From Mesorhizobium sp. B2-4-15 (GTDB taxonomy: Bacteria; Pseudomonadota; Alphaproteobacteria; Rhizobiales; Rhizobiaceae), in assembly GCF_006658505.1 (NCBI RefSeq), contig NZ_VFUZ01000006.1, positions 207,423 through 271,422 of the forward strand: a stretch of 64,000 nt of DNA, given 5' to 3'. Under the pieces are notes generated by a model. The model was not told where the DNA came from. It saw nothing but the letters and a program-made list of their open reading frames with translations, and ran no database searches. Shown here one piece after another: positions 27,659-38,030 of the stretch. The position numbers and the translations under genes are program-made. Numbering within the stretch: position 1 is the stretch's first letter; every line of letters starts with the position of its first letter.

Positions 27659-28737
27659 GCCCCCTCGGCGTGAGCGTCCTTTCCATTGGTTTCATTGCCC
27701 TGATTTGCGTCGCGTTCGCGGCGACGCTCTATCGTGGAGAAAAAGGGGGATCCGTGATCGCAGCGCTGCTGGCAGCGCTGACCGCGATCACCTGGTTTGT
27801 CGCTGGCCGAGATGGCGTCGACACGCTGGCCATCGTCGCGGTGGTGTTCGTGCTGGCGATGGTTGCTTCCTATGCTCTTCGCTGGCTCCTGATCAGATTG
27901 GTTCCCTCAACTCTTGCCACGGTGTTTCGTTCGGCGCCCCTGACGGCGATGTTCGGATTCATCGTGATCGGCGTCTGTCTCGCCATGGTCATTTTCGCGC
28001 CGTTCATCGCGCCTTTCAGTGAGTCCGAGATCGTGTCGAAAGCCTATGCGCCTCCCGCCGCAACCTACTGGCTGGGCACCGATCAACTCGGGCGGGACAT
28101 ATTCTCCCGCATCGTCTTTGGGGCAAGGAACTCCATCCTGCTGTCCCTGACCGCCACGATCGCGGCCTTCCTGCTGGGCACGCTTGCAGGACTCTTCGCC
28201 GCGATCAGAGGCGGCGTCATCGATCAGACCCTAGGGCGCTTGGCGGATGTCCTGATGTCGATACCGGCGCTGATCCTAGCGCTGCTGCTGCTGTCTATCC
28301 TGGGCACGAACCTGGTCGTCCTGGTTGGCGTCGTGGCCGCCATCTACGCGCCCAGGATTTTCCGGCTGACCCGCTCGGTCGCAGCCAATGTGGTGGTCAC
28401 GGACTTTGTTGAAGCCTCGCGCATCAGGGGCGAAGGCGACTGGTATCTGATCCGGAGGGAAATCCTCCCGAACATAGCCGCGCCGCTGATTGCAGAGTTC
28501 GGACTGCAGTTCTGCTACGTGTTTCTGCTTATCGCGGGGCTGTCGTTTCTTGGCCTGGGCATCCAGCCGCCAACGGCCGACTGGGGTTCCATGGTGCGCG
28601 AGAACGCCGTGCTGATTTCATTCGGCAAGATCACCCCGCTGATACCCGCGATGGCGATCGCCCTGCTGACGGTTGGGGTGAATTTCATCGTCGACTGGAT
28701 GCTGAAACTCACCGCCGGACTGAAGGAGCGCATGTGA
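27655..28737 (+). CDS. Dipeptide-type ABC permease (DppC-like)
   Basis: 360 residues, longer than usual for DppC because of an extra N-terminal hydrophobic region (about residues 1-90). The DppC core begins near PLTAMFGFIVIGVCLAM and carries the GTDQLGRDIFSRIVFGARNS signature and the EAA loop. ATG 27655 overlaps the DppB-like stop (ATGA). The extra N-terminal helices are unusual. Confidence 0.87.
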   Translation: MSPLGVSVLSIGFIALICVAFAATLYRGEKGGSVIAALLAALTAITWFVAGRDGVDTLAIVAVVFVLAMVASYALRWLLIRLVPSTLATVFRSAPLTAMFGFIVIGVCLAMVIFAPFIAPFSESEIVSKAYAPPAATYWLGTDQLGRDIFSRIVFGARNSILLSLTATIAAFLLGTLAGLFAAIRGGVIDQTLGRLADVLMSIPALILALLLLSILGTNLVVLVGVVAAIYAPRIFRLTRSVAANVVVTDFVEASRIRGEGDWYLIRREILPNIAAPLIAEFGLQFCYVFLLIAGLSFLGLGIQPPTADWGSMVRENAVLISFGKITPLIPAMAIALLTVGVNFIVDWMLKLTAGLKERM

Positions 28738-30371
28738 TGGCACCCGACGACAAGCGGCTGCTTCAGATCCGGGATCTGCGCATTGAAGCCATGGTGGGTG
28801 ACACCATCTTGGAAATCGTCAAAGGCGTTGATCTTGATCTGGATCGTGGTGAGGTCATTGGCCTTATTGGAGAGTCCGGTGCGGGAAAGTCCACGATCGG
28901 GCTTGCTGCAATGGGATTTGCCCGTTACGGGACACGTATTTCGGGCGGGCGAATCACGTTCGACGGACAGGATTTGCGCACCGCCACCGAGGCGCAATTG
29001 CGCGCTCTGCGCGGGGCAAGAATTGCCTATGTGGCGCAATCGGCGGCCGCCAGCTTCAACCCCGCCCACAAAATAATCGACCAGCATGTCGAAGCCCCGG
29101 TGCTGCATGGATATCAGTCGCGTTCGGCGGCGCAGGACGACGGGATGAAGCTCTACGCAAAGCTTCGCTTGCCCGAGCCGGATGTCATCGGATTTCGCTA
29201 TCCGCATCAGCTGTCCGGCGGGCAATTGCAGCGGGCAATGACAGCGATGGCCATGGCCTGCCGTCCCGACCTTATCATCTTCGACGAACCCACGACCGCG
29301 CTTGACGTGACCACCCAGGTGGAGGTCCTGTCAGCGATACGCGATATCGTCGAACAGTTCCAAACGGCTGCGATCTACATCACCCATGACCTGGCCGTCG
29401 TCGCCCAGATGGCCGACCGCATCAAAGTGCTTTTGAAAGGTGAAGAGGTTGAAGAGGCGCCAACCGCGCATATTCTGGCTCATCCCAAGGAAAGCTACAC
29501 CCGGAAGCTCCTGGCCGTGCGGAGCTACGAGCGGCCTGAAAAATCGCGCTCGTCCAAGACCGCGCAGCCCGAACTCTCCATACGCGGACTGGACGTCGCT
29601 TATCGCAGCGGTCCGAAAGTGCTCCATGACGTCAGCTTCGACCTCCATCGCGGCATGACGGTCGCGGTCGTTGGAGAATCCGGTTCCGGCAAGTCGACCA
29701 CCGCGCGCACGATCATGGGGCTGTTGCCGGCCACCAGCGGTGAAATTCGGCTGAGAGGCGAGATTCTGCCGTGGTCCTTCCGCGAGCGAAGCAAGGATCA
29801 ACTGCGCCGGATCCAGATGATCTATCAGTCGGCGGACACCGCACTTAATCCGAGAATGCGCGTCAGCGAAATCATCGGCAGGCCAGCCAAGTTCTATGCG
29901 GGTCTTGAGGACCGCGCGCTGCACCGTCGCGTCGAGGAATTGCTGTCGCTGATTGAACTTGACCCGGCAAAATTCTACGACCGCCTCCCATCGGAGCTGT
30001 CAGGCGGCCAGAAGCAGCGCGTCGGCATTGCTCGAGCGCTGGCGGCCGACCCCGAAATCGTCATCTGCGACGAAGTGACGAGCGCTCTCGACCAGATTGT
30101 CGCCGAGGGCATCCTGCGCCTGCTCGACCGGCTGCAGAACGAGATCGGCCTGACTTACATGTTCATCACCCATGACCTGGCGACAGTCCGAGCTGTCGCA
30201 GACGAGGTCGTGGTCATGCAGCGCGGGCGTGTGACCGACAGCGGTGCAAGAAGCAAGGTCTTCGCGCCGCCGCACCACCCCTACACGGCACAATTGCTCG
30301 CCTCCGAACCAAAAATGGACCCGAAATGGCTCGATACCTACAAAGGCCGCGGGTCTGAAAGGCCCATGTAG
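28737..30371 (+). CDS. Fused double ATPase (DppD-DppF) of the same importer
   Basis: 544 residues with two complete nucleotide-binding domains. The first has [35 protein letters not shown] and ITHDLAVV. The second, from about residue 280, has [36 protein letters not shown] and [11 protein letters not shown] 28737 overlaps the previous stop (TGATG); a GTG one codon earlier is also possible. It completes an importer whose binding protein is at 23940. Confidence 0.92.
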   Translation: MAPDDKRLLQIRDLRIEAMVGDTILEIVKGVDLDLDRGEVIGLIGESGAGKSTIGLAAMGFARYGTRISGGRITFDGQDLRTATEAQLRALRGARIAYVAQSAAASFNPAHKIIDQHVEAPVLHGYQSRSAAQDDGMKLYAKLRLPEPDVIGFRYPHQLSGGQLQRAMTAMAMACRPDLIIFDEPTTALDVTTQVEVLSAIRDIVEQFQTAAIYITHDLAVVAQMADRIKVLLKGEEVEEAPTAHILAHPKESYTRKLLAVRSYERPEKSRSSKTAQPELSIRGLDVAYRSGPKVLHDVSFDLHRGMTVAVVGESGSGKSTTARTIMGLLPATSGEIRLRGEILPWSFRERSKDQLRRIQMIYQSADTALNPRMRVSEIIGRPAKFYAGLEDRALHRRVEELLSLIELDPAKFYDRLPSELSGGQKQRVGIARALAADPEIVICDEVTSALDQIVAEGILRLLDRLQNEIGLTYMFITHDLATVRAVADEVVVMQRGRVTDSGARSKVFAPPHHPYTAQLLASEPKMDPKWLDTYKGRGSERPM

Positions 30372-30392
30372 GCGCCTGGACACGCCCTTAAA

Positions 30393-30428
30393 GGGCGACA
30401 AACTTTCGGGAATCCTTTTTTGTCGCCC
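30393..30428 (+). terminator. Stem-loop after the importer operon
   Basis: GGGCGACAAA and TTTGTCGCCC form a perfect 10-bp stem around a 16-base loop that contains the T run. There is no T tract after the stem, so this may be a terminator on either strand or an RNA-stabilising hairpin. Confidence 0.45.
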
Positions 30429-30470
30429 GCGTTCGAGTGCCGTCGAAACTGACATCAGCTCTCGTTTTCC

Positions 30471-30488
30471 GTTTGCAATATAGCAAAC
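30471..30488. promoter_or_regulatory. Operator-like palindrome before the dehydratase operon
   Basis: GTTTGC-AATATA-GCAAAC is a perfect inverted repeat 133 bp before the dehydratase gene. A related sequence, GTTGCGATATAAACAAC, lies before the second potD-like gene (42217-42233), suggesting a shared regulator, possibly the IclR protein. Confidence 0.6.
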
Positions 30489-30620
30489 ATGTCGTTATTA
30501 TAATCAACGATTGGATGCGTCCTAGGTCGGGAACCAGACGAATCTTTTCAGTCGGGAAAAGCAAACGGGAGAAGAACGCCGGCGCTGGCCCTTGGCCGAG
30601 CGATCGGCGTTGTGAAAGAC

Positions 30621-31796
30621 ATGAAAATCACCGGAATTCGGACTGTCGTCGTCAATGCGAAGATGCGCAATTGGGTATTCGTGCGCGTGGATACTTCCGT
30701 TCCGGGGCTCTATGGCTGGGGCGAAGCTACGCTGAACTGGAAGACCCGGGCGGTTACTGGTGCGGTCGAAGATCTCGCACAGCTGATGATCGGCACGGAC
30801 CCGCGCAACATCGAGCAGGCCGTGCGCCGGATGAACAAGCACAGCTACTATCGTCTGGGCATTATCGGAGCCTCGGCGATCAGCGGCATCGAGCATGCGC
30901 TGTGGGACATTTCCGCCAAGGAACTCGGCGTCCCGGTGTGGCGGATGCTGGGCGGCAAGGTTCGCGAGCGCGTCGATCTCTATTCGCACCCGGGCCTCGG
31001 CGAGATGAAGGCGCTTTACGACGATACGTTCGACCCGTCGCTGCTCGTTGCGTCTTCCCGGGCAGTGATCGAAAAGGGCTTCCACGCCGTGAAGATCGTG
31101 CCGCTTCCCTACACCAATGCGACGACGACGCGCACTGCCTGCCGCAACCTTGAAAAGCTTGGCATCGCTCTGCGCGAGGGGCTTGGCGACGATGTTGCAA
31201 TCATGGTCGATTTCCACGGCCGAGCCTCGACGGTCAGCGCCACGCTGGAATACATCAAGGCGCTGGAGCCGATGGGGCCAATGTTCGTCGAAGAGCCCGT
31301 GCAGCCTGGCGACACCAGGGCCATGCGAGAGATCGTCGAGCGCTCGAATGTGCCGATTGCGACCGGTGAGCGGCTGGTCGGATTGCGGGAGTTTGCCGAC
31401 CTTCTGGACGCGCGCGCCTGCAACATCGTTCAGCCCGACCTCAACCACTGCGGCGGCTTGCTGGAGGGCAAGAAGGTTGCAGCGCTTGCGGAGCTTGCGC
31501 AGGCTGGCGTTGCGCCGCACAATCCCAACGGCCCGCTGGCAGCAATTGCATCACTGCATTACGGCATCTCCACGCCGAATTTCGTGATCCTCGAGGCCAT
31601 GCCGGGAACCGTGCCCTGGTATGACGACGTCGTCAGCGGAATGCCGCAGATGATTGACGGTCGCTGGGCTGCCCCCGACAAGCCGGGCTTCGGCGTCGAA
31701 GTCGACGAAAAGGAAGCCGCGAAGCATCCGTTCCAGCAAGAGGTCCTGCATATCCAGACCGCAGTCCTCGACGACGGAACCCTGGTGGACTGGTAA
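30621..31796 (+). CDS. Enolase-superfamily sugar-acid dehydratase (galactonate dehydratase-like)
   Basis: 391 residues from ATG 30621; a GTG at 30612 is an alternative. Mandelate racemase/muconate lactonising fold. Metal ligands and catalytic residues are visible: VDFHGR (Asp and His), MFVEEPVQ (Glu), ATGERL (Glu) and VAPHNPNGP (His). The DxH plus PHNPNGP pattern is that of D-galactonate, D-gluconate and D-mannonate dehydratases. It would dehydrate an aldonic acid to a 2-keto-3-deoxy acid. Three bases before the aldehyde dehydrogenase gene. Confidence 0.88.
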   Translation: MKITGIRTVVVNAKMRNWVFVRVDTSVPGLYGWGEATLNWKTRAVTGAVEDLAQLMIGTDPRNIEQAVRRMNKHSYYRLGIIGASAISGIEHALWDISAKELGVPVWRMLGGKVRERVDLYSHPGLGEMKALYDDTFDPSLLVASSRAVIEKGFHAVKIVPLPYTNATTTRTACRNLEKLGIALREGLGDDVAIMVDFHGRASTVSATLEYIKALEPMGPMFVEEPVQPGDTRAMREIVERSNVPIATGERLVGLREFADLLDARACNIVQPDLNHCGGLLEGKKVAALAELAQAGVAPHNPNGPLAAIASLHYGISTPNFVILEAMPGTVPWYDDVVSGMPQMIDGRWAAPDKPGFGVEVDEKEAAKHPFQQEVLHIQTAVLDDGTLVDW

Positions 31797-31798
31797 AC

Positions 31799-33247
31799 AT
31801 GCAAGACTATCCTGAATTTGGCCCGATCATCGGCGGTCAACGCCTGAATGCTGCCGGGCGGCAGACGATCCCCGTGGAAAACCCGGCGACTTTGGAGGTT
31901 CTGAACCATCTCGTCCTGGCGACGACGGACGATCTGGACGCAGCGCTCGCCTGCTCCGCGCGTGGATTTTACGCGTGGCGCCGCACGTCCGCCCTTGAGC
32001 GTGGGCGGATACTGCGCGCCTCCGCGCAGCTTCTGCGCGAGCGCTCCGACCTGATTGCGCGAACCATGACCCTCGAGCAGGGCAAGGTCCTGGCGGAGTC
32101 CAAGGCAGAAATTGCTGGCGTCGCCGACATCTTTGACTGGTGCGCCGAGGAAGGCCGCCGCACCTATGGCCGTGTCATCCCTGGGCGGGAAGACGGCCAG
32201 CATTTCGAAATCCGGCGCGAACCGATCGGACCCGTCGCTGCCTTCAGTGCGTGGAATTTTCCGATGAATTTGCCGGCGAGGAAGATCGCCAACGCCCTAG
32301 CCGCTGGCTGTTCAGTCATACTGAAGCCGTCCGAAGAGACCCCTGGCACTGCGTTTCTACTCGTGCAGGCGTGCCTGGACGCGGGCGTTCCCGGGGACGT
32401 CTTGTCGCTGGTCTTTGGCGATCCTCCGAAAATTTCCGAGCATCTGATCGCGTCGCCGATCATTCGCAAGGCGTCAATCACCGGCTCGATTGCCGCCGGG
32501 CGCGCAGTCGGCATGCTTTGCGGGAAATATATCAAGCGTTGTACACTGGAACTCGGCGGCCATGCCGCCATCGCTGTTTTCTCCGACATCGATGTCCAGA
32601 CGGTTGTCGCAAAGCTCGCTGCAACGAAATTCCGCAACGGCGGTCAGGTCTGCGTTTCGCCGACCCGGTTCTACGTGCAAGACAGGGTCTACGATCAGTT
32701 TGTCGATCGCTTCACCGCATTCGCCAAAAACCTTCGCGTAGGCAACGGCCTAGCCCCTGAAAGCCAGATGGGACCGCTCGCAAACGCCCGGCAGATAGGT
32801 TCTATCGAGGCCATCGTGGCAGATGCGGTCCGCAAGGGCGCAACCGTCGCCGCGGGTGGCAAGCGCATCAACAATATCGGACATTTTTATGAGCCGACAG
32901 TGTTGGTGGATGTGCCGGATGATGCCGCGATACTCGGCGATGAACCTTTTGGCCCGGTTGCTCCGATCCTGCGGTTTTCCGAAGCCGAAGAGTTTGTGGC
33001 AAAGGCCAATTCGCTCGAATACGGACTCGCCTCGTCAGTGTTCTCCAACGATCTGACGGTCACCCGGTATGTCAGCGACCGGCTTGAAGTCGGCATGGTT
33101 GGCGTCAACGAGGCCGCCTATGGCCTCGCCGAAACCCCGGTGTGCGGCGTGAAGGCCAGCGGCCATGGCCACGAAGGCGGAATTGAAGGCATCGCCGACC
33201 ACATGGTCACGAAGTTCATCAACGAACGCGTCCAATACTCGGCTTAG
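31799..33247 (+). CDS. NAD(P)-dependent aldehyde dehydrogenase
   Basis: 482 residues. Family landmarks: PVAAFSAWNFPMNLPARKIA, VILKPSEETPG, catalytic Glu in LELGGHAA and catalytic Cys in GGQVCVSPTRF. Closest in style to succinate-semialdehyde or alpha-ketoglutarate-semialdehyde dehydrogenases (GabD/AldH). Beside a sugar-acid dehydratase, oxidation of a ketoglutarate semialdehyde-like intermediate is a reasonable inference. Starts three bases after the dehydratase stop. Confidence 0.88.
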   Translation: MQDYPEFGPIIGGQRLNAAGRQTIPVENPATLEVLNHLVLATTDDLDAALACSARGFYAWRRTSALERGRILRASAQLLRERSDLIARTMTLEQGKVLAESKAEIAGVADIFDWCAEEGRRTYGRVIPGREDGQHFEIRREPIGPVAAFSAWNFPMNLPARKIANALAAGCSVILKPSEETPGTAFLLVQACLDAGVPGDVLSLVFGDPPKISEHLIASPIIRKASITGSIAAGRAVGMLCGKYIKRCTLELGGHAAIAVFSDIDVQTVVAKLAATKFRNGGQVCVSPTRFYVQDRVYDQFVDRFTAFAKNLRVGNGLAPESQMGPLANARQIGSIEAIVADAVRKGATVAAGGKRINNIGHFYEPTVLVDVPDDAAILGDEPFGPVAPILRFSEAEEFVAKANSLEYGLASSVFSNDLTVTRYVSDRLEVGMVGVNEAAYGLAETPVCGVKASGHGHEGGIEGIADHMVTKFINERVQYSA

Positions 33248-33266
33248 AAACTCCCTGGGGGACGGT

Positions 33267-35540
33267 ATGAGGTACACCGCAGCGCACTGGGGCGTTTATC
33301 GGATCGGCGATGACGGTGGCCTTACGCCTGTTGAAACGGACGCGGCACCGTCGCGTATCGGCCGGGGCTGGCAAAGCGCGGTCAATCACGAGGGCACCCG
33401 GATTGCTGCGCCGGTTGTTCGCAAAGGCTGGCTTGAAGGGGATAAGGGCGCCGGAAGATCCGACGACAGTTTTGTCGAGGTCAGCTGGGACCAGGCGATT
33501 TTGATCGCCGGCCGGGAACTCGACCGTGTGCGGACCGAATTCGGGAATGGATCGATCTTTGGCGGTTCCTACGGGTGGGCCAGCGCCGGGCGCTTCCATC
33601 ATGCCATGGGACATATGCGTCGGTTCTTGAACCTTATCGGCGGCTCGGTCTCGAAAGTGAACACCTATTCCTCGGGCGCGGCCGAAGTGATCTTGCCGCG
33701 CATCACCGGATTTACCAACCACCACCTGATCCATGAAATGACGAGCTGGCAACTCGTCGCCGAAAACTGCACGCTGCTGGTCGCCTTCGGTGGCATCTCG
33801 GCCCATACGGCGCAAGTCGACCCCGGCGGTTCGTGCCGCCACGAGATTTCCGATTGGCTGGCTCAGATGGCCACGGGCAAGACCCGACTGGTTTCTGTCG
33901 CCCCTCGACAAGGCGACCTGCCCGGCGCGGAATGGATCTCCATCCGGCCGGGCACCGACACTGCGATGATGCTCGCCCTGTCGCATGAGTTGCTGGCTGG
34001 CGATCTGCAGGACGAGGTCTTCCTGGCTCGTTACACCAGCGGTTGGCTACAATACCGGGATTACCTCCTCGGGGAGACCGACGGCCAGGTCAAAGACGCC
34101 GACTGGGCCGCTCCCATCTGCGATATCCGGGCCGATGTGATCCGCTCTCTGGCGCATCGCATGGCCAGGGAACGCACGATGATCAGCGTGGCGTGGGGGC
34201 TGCAGCGGGCCGACCATGGCGAGCAACCGGTCTGGGCCGGGCTGGCTCTCGCTGCGATGCTCGGCCAGATGGCGGATCCCGGTACTGGCTTCGCCTTTGG
34301 TTACGGGTCGACGGCGCCAATCGGCAGGCCCATCAGGGATATATCGTGGCCCGCAGTGTCACAGGGCAAGAACCCTGTTGCCGACTTCATTCCGGTGGCG
34401 CGCATCACCGACATGCTGCTCAATCCCGGAGAGACCTATACCTATGACGGTGAAACAAGGACTTACCCGGATATCCGCCTGATCGTCTGGACCGGTGGCA
34501 ATCCGTTTCACCACCATCAGGATCTGAATCGGCTGGACCGCGCATGGAGGCGCCCGGAAACGATCATCGTGGCGGAGCACAGCTGGACTGCCACCGCGCG
34601 GCGCGCCGATATCGTCCTACCCGCGACGACGCCGTTGGAACGCGACGATTTCATGCTGAACCGGGCCGACGAAACCATGTTCTTCATGACGCAGTACCAA
34701 AAGCCTTATGGCCAGGCATTAGACGATTTCGAAATATTCCAGCGCCTGGCGCGTCACTTCGATTTGGAAGAAGCCTTTACACTCGGCCGCGACACCGATG
34801 GCTGGCTGCGCGCCATGTGGCAGGATGTGTCCGCAATGGCGACCGACAATGGTTTTCATCTGCCGGAATTCGATCAGTTCCGCAAAAAGGGTCAATGCAG
34901 CCTGCCGGCGTCAATTCCACCCAAGATGTTTCTCGGCGCCTTTATGGCCGATCCGGAGGCCAATCCCCTGGCGACTGAATCCGGCAAGATCACAATTTTC
35001 AACCAGACAATCGCCGACATGAAACTCGATGACTGCCCGGGTCATCCGAGCTGGCAAAAGCCGATCGAAAGCCTTATCGAAGCCGGCGAAGGAACGTTGC
35101 ACCTGATCTCCGGACAGCCCGCGACGCGGTTGCACAGCCAGAACGACATGGGCGCCGAAGCACAGGCTTCGAAGATCAAGGGACGAGAGCCCTGCGACAT
35201 GCATCCTCAGACGGCGGCGGCGCATGGCATCGAGGAAGGTGACCTGGTTCGCATCTACAATGAGCGTGGCGCCTGTCTTGCCGGCGTCAGGCTTGATCCC
35301 GGGCTGCGTTCCGATTGCATTTCGCTGGCGACGGGAGCGTGGTTCGATCCACAGATCGTCGACGGACAGCTGCTGGACGTGCATGGAAACCCAAACACGC
35401 TGACGCTCGACAAGGGGTGCTCGGGACTGAGCCAGGGAACGGCGGCGCATACGACGCTGGTGCGCATGGAGCGATGGTCCGGTCCGGTTCCCGACCTGAC
35501 CGTCAATCGGCCGCCCCGCATTAGCCCTTTGATAAACTGA
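33267..35540 (+). CDS. Molybdopterin oxidoreductase, BisC/DMSO-reductase family (copy 1)
   Basis: 757 residues from ATG 33267. It belongs to the TorA/DMSO reductase/biotin sulfoxide reductase type: no N-terminal Fe-S motif, GGSYGWASAGRFHHA with Ser106 as the expected Mo ligand, EHSWTATARRADIVLPATTP, and a C-terminal molydopterin-binding domain (SGQPATRLHSQND). No Tat or Sec signal, so cytoplasmic as in BisC. An in-frame ATG at 33165 lies inside the aldehyde dehydrogenase gene and is rejected. Substrate may be an S- or N-oxide; unknown. Confidence 0.87.
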   Translation: MRYTAAHWGVYRIGDDGGLTPVETDAAPSRIGRGWQSAVNHEGTRIAAPVVRKGWLEGDKGAGRSDDSFVEVSWDQAILIAGRELDRVRTEFGNGSIFGGSYGWASAGRFHHAMGHMRRFLNLIGGSVSKVNTYSSGAAEVILPRITGFTNHHLIHEMTSWQLVAENCTLLVAFGGISAHTAQVDPGGSCRHEISDWLAQMATGKTRLVSVAPRQGDLPGAEWISIRPGTDTAMMLALSHELLAGDLQDEVFLARYTSGWLQYRDYLLGETDGQVKDADWAAPICDIRADVIRSLAHRMARERTMISVAWGLQRADHGEQPVWAGLALAAMLGQMADPGTGFAFGYGSTAPIGRPIRDISWPAVSQGKNPVADFIPVARITDMLLNPGETYTYDGETRTYPDIRLIVWTGGNPFHHHQDLNRLDRAWRRPETIIVAEHSWTATARRADIVLPATTPLERDDFMLNRADETMFFMTQYQKPYGQALDDFEIFQRLARHFDLEEAFTLGRDTDGWLRAMWQDVSAMATDNGFHLPEFDQFRKKGQCSLPASIPPKMFLGAFMADPEANPLATESGKITIFNQTIADMKLDDCPGHPSWQKPIESLIEAGEGTLHLISGQPATRLHSQNDMGAEAQASKIKGREPCDMHPQTAAAHGIEEGDLVRIYNERGACLAGVRLDPGLRSDCISLATGAWFDPQIVDGQLLDVHGNPNTLTLDKGCSGLSQGTAAHTTLVRMERWSGPVPDLTVNRPPRISPLIN

Positions 35541-35592
35541 AGCGTGAACTTATGAGCACGCTCAACCGCCTGGAAAATTCGCGGGAGACGAC

Positions 35593-37866
35593 ATGAGGTA
35601 TACTGCGGCCCACTGGGGCGCTTATCAGATCGGCGATGACGGGCTCATTGCCCCCATCAACGGTGACGTGGCGCCATCGCGTATCGGCCGGGGCTGGCAA
35701 AGCGCTGCCAGCCACAAGGGCACCAGGATTGCGTCGCCTGTTGTTCGCAAGGGGTGGCTGGACGGGGACAGGGGTGCCGGAAGGTCTGACGACAGCTTCG
35801 TTGAGGTCAGTTGGGACAAGGCGATTTCGCTCGTCGGCCAGGAACTCGACCGCGTGCGAACCAGGTACGGAAACGGGTCGATCTTCGGCGGATCCTACGG
35901 GTGGTCGAGCGCCGGGCGCTTTCATCACGCCCAGGGGCAAATGCGGCGATTCCTTAACCTCATCGGCGGCTCGGTTTCAAAGAAGGACGCCTATTCCTTC
36001 GCTGCTGCCGAAGTGCTCCTGCCTCGCCTGACCGGATTTTCCAATCACATCCTTAGCGAGCAGATGACGAGCTGGTCGCACGTCACCGAGAATTGCACGC
36101 TCCTCGTCGCATTCGGTGGCATCTCCGTCCACACGGCGCAGGTGGATTCCGGCGGCACGTCCCGGCATGAAGTGGATGACTGGTTGTCTGACATGGCCAA
36201 CGGCAAGACCAAACTTGTCTCTGTCGCCCCGCGACAAGGCGACCTGCCCGGCGCGGAGTGGATCTCCATCCGACCAGGTACCGATACGGCAATGATGCTG
36301 GCCCTGTCGCATGAACTGCTGGCCAATGATCTGCAGCACGAGGCGTTCCTGGCGCGCTACACCAGCGGCTGGCCGCAGTACCGATCCTATCTTCTGGGAG
36401 AGGCCGACGGCCAGGCAAAGCATGCCGACTGGGCCGCGCCGATCTGCGATATCCCGGCGGATGTCATCCGCGCCCTGGCAAAGCGGATGGCTGCGGAGCG
36501 CACGATGATAAGCGTGTCCTGGGCTCTCCAGCGCGCCGACCATGGAGAGCAGCCCCTCTGGGCAGGACTGGCGCTCGCTGCGATGCTGGGCCAGATGGCG
36601 CGTCCCGGCCTGGGCTTTGGTTTCGGCTACGGGTCGACAACGCCGATCGGCAGGCCTATGCGCGACATCCCTTGGCCAGCCCTGCCACAAGGCAAAAACC
36701 CGGTAACGGATTTCATTCCGGTCGCGCGCATTACCGACATGCTGCTCCACCCCGGAGAGACCTATACCTACGACGGTGAAACCAGAACGTACCCGGATAT
36801 CCGCCTGATATTCTGGACGGGAGGCAATCCGTTCCATCACCATCAGGATCTGAACAGGCTGGATCGCGCATGGAGGCGACCGGACACGATCATCGTGAAT
36901 GAGCACAGCTGGACCGCCACAGCCCGACGCGCCGATATCGTTCTGCCCGCGACGACGCCTCTTGAACGCCACGATATAATGCTGAACAGGCGTGACAAGA
37001 CCATCCTCTACATGTCGCCGGCACACCGTCCTTATGGTCAGGCAATGGATGATTTCCAGATATTCGGGCGGCTGGCGCGTCACTTCGATGTCGAGGAAGC
37101 CTTTACGCTCGGCCGCGACACGATTGGCTGGTTGCGGGCGATGTGGCAGGACTCACGCGCAGTAGCCAGGGACCGCGGCTATGAGCTGCCGGAATTCGAT
37201 GAATTCCGCGAGAAGGGTCGCTTCGACCTCCCCGGCTCGATTGCGCCGATGATGTTTCTGGGCAAGTTCATGGCCGATCCCGTCGCCAATCCGCTGGCGA
37301 CGGAGTCAGGTAAGATCACGCTTTTCAATCAGACGATCGCCGACATGAAGCTGGAGGACTGCCCAGGCCATCCGGTCTGGAGAAAGCCGATCGAAAGCCT
37401 GATCGATGCCGCCGAGGGCGAATACCACCTGATCTCAGGTCAGCCGCAGACAAGGTTGCACAGCCAGAATGACATGGGCTCCGAAGCGCAGGCCTCCAAG
37501 ATCAAGGGCCGCGAGCCCTGCGACATGCATCCGCTGACGGCGGCGGCGCATGGCATTGCCGAAGGGGACGTGGTTCGCATCTACAACCAGCGTGGCGCGT
37601 GCCTTGCCGGCGTAAGGCTCGATCCGCGCCTGCGCCCAGATTGCATCTGCCTGGCGACAGGGGCGTGGTTCGATCTGCAAATCGTCGACGGCCAGCCCTT
37701 GGATGTGCATGGCAACCCGAACACCCTGACGCTGGACAAGGGTTGCTCTGGCCTGAGCCAGGGAACGGCGTCGCATACGACACTGGTGCGCATCGAGCGC
37801 TGGTCTGCTCCGGTTCCGGAACTCACGGTCAATCGGTCGCCACGGATCGCGCCCCTGGCTCGCTGA
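35593..37866 (+). CDS. Molybdopterin oxidoreductase, BisC/DMSO-reductase family (copy 2)
   Basis: 757 residues, the same length as copy 1 and collinear with it from MRYTAAHWG to the last motif. Clearly a tandem duplicate that has diverged moderately. The Mo-ligand motif is GGSYGWSSAGRFHHA (Ser106). ATG 35593 follows GGGAG. Differences cluster around residues 115-165 and 460-500, lining the expected substrate funnel, so the copies may differ in substrate. Confidence 0.87.
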   Translation: MRYTAAHWGAYQIGDDGLIAPINGDVAPSRIGRGWQSAASHKGTRIASPVVRKGWLDGDRGAGRSDDSFVEVSWDKAISLVGQELDRVRTRYGNGSIFGGSYGWSSAGRFHHAQGQMRRFLNLIGGSVSKKDAYSFAAAEVLLPRLTGFSNHILSEQMTSWSHVTENCTLLVAFGGISVHTAQVDSGGTSRHEVDDWLSDMANGKTKLVSVAPRQGDLPGAEWISIRPGTDTAMMLALSHELLANDLQHEAFLARYTSGWPQYRSYLLGEADGQAKHADWAAPICDIPADVIRALAKRMAAERTMISVSWALQRADHGEQPLWAGLALAAMLGQMARPGLGFGFGYGSTTPIGRPMRDIPWPALPQGKNPVTDFIPVARITDMLLHPGETYTYDGETRTYPDIRLIFWTGGNPFHHHQDLNRLDRAWRRPDTIIVNEHSWTATARRADIVLPATTPLERHDIMLNRRDKTILYMSPAHRPYGQAMDDFQIFGRLARHFDVEEAFTLGRDTIGWLRAMWQDSRAVARDRGYELPEFDEFREKGRFDLPGSIAPMMFLGKFMADPVANPLATESGKITLFNQTIADMKLEDCPGHPVWRKPIESLIDAAEGEYHLISGQPQTRLHSQNDMGSEAQASKIKGREPCDMHPLTAAAHGIAEGDVVRIYNQRGACLAGVRLDPRLRPDCICLATGAWFDLQIVDGQPLDVHGNPNTLTLDKGCSGLSQGTASHTTLVRIERWSAPVPELTVNRSPRIAPLAR

Positions 37867-37884
37867 CACTGCGGCCTGAAATGC

Positions 37885-37926
37885 GAAAGAGCCCATTCGA
37901 GCTTTCAAGCTCGAACGGGCTCTTTC
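37885..37926. terminator. Long bidirectional terminator hairpin
   Basis: A 20-bp stem with one mismatch (GAAAGAGCCC... paired with ...GGGCTCTTTC) and a 2-base loop at 37905-37906. AAAGAG on the left and CTCTTTC on the right give T-rich tails on both strands. Lies between convergent operons. Confidence 0.85.
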
Positions 37927-38030
37927 AGTTTAAACAGCTTAAGTCTCCGGCTTCCGGGAGATACTGCGGGCGCCGACGCCCGATCAACTGCGGCAATGAC
38001 GCGAGATGATCGGGTACGATGCTCCGACGC

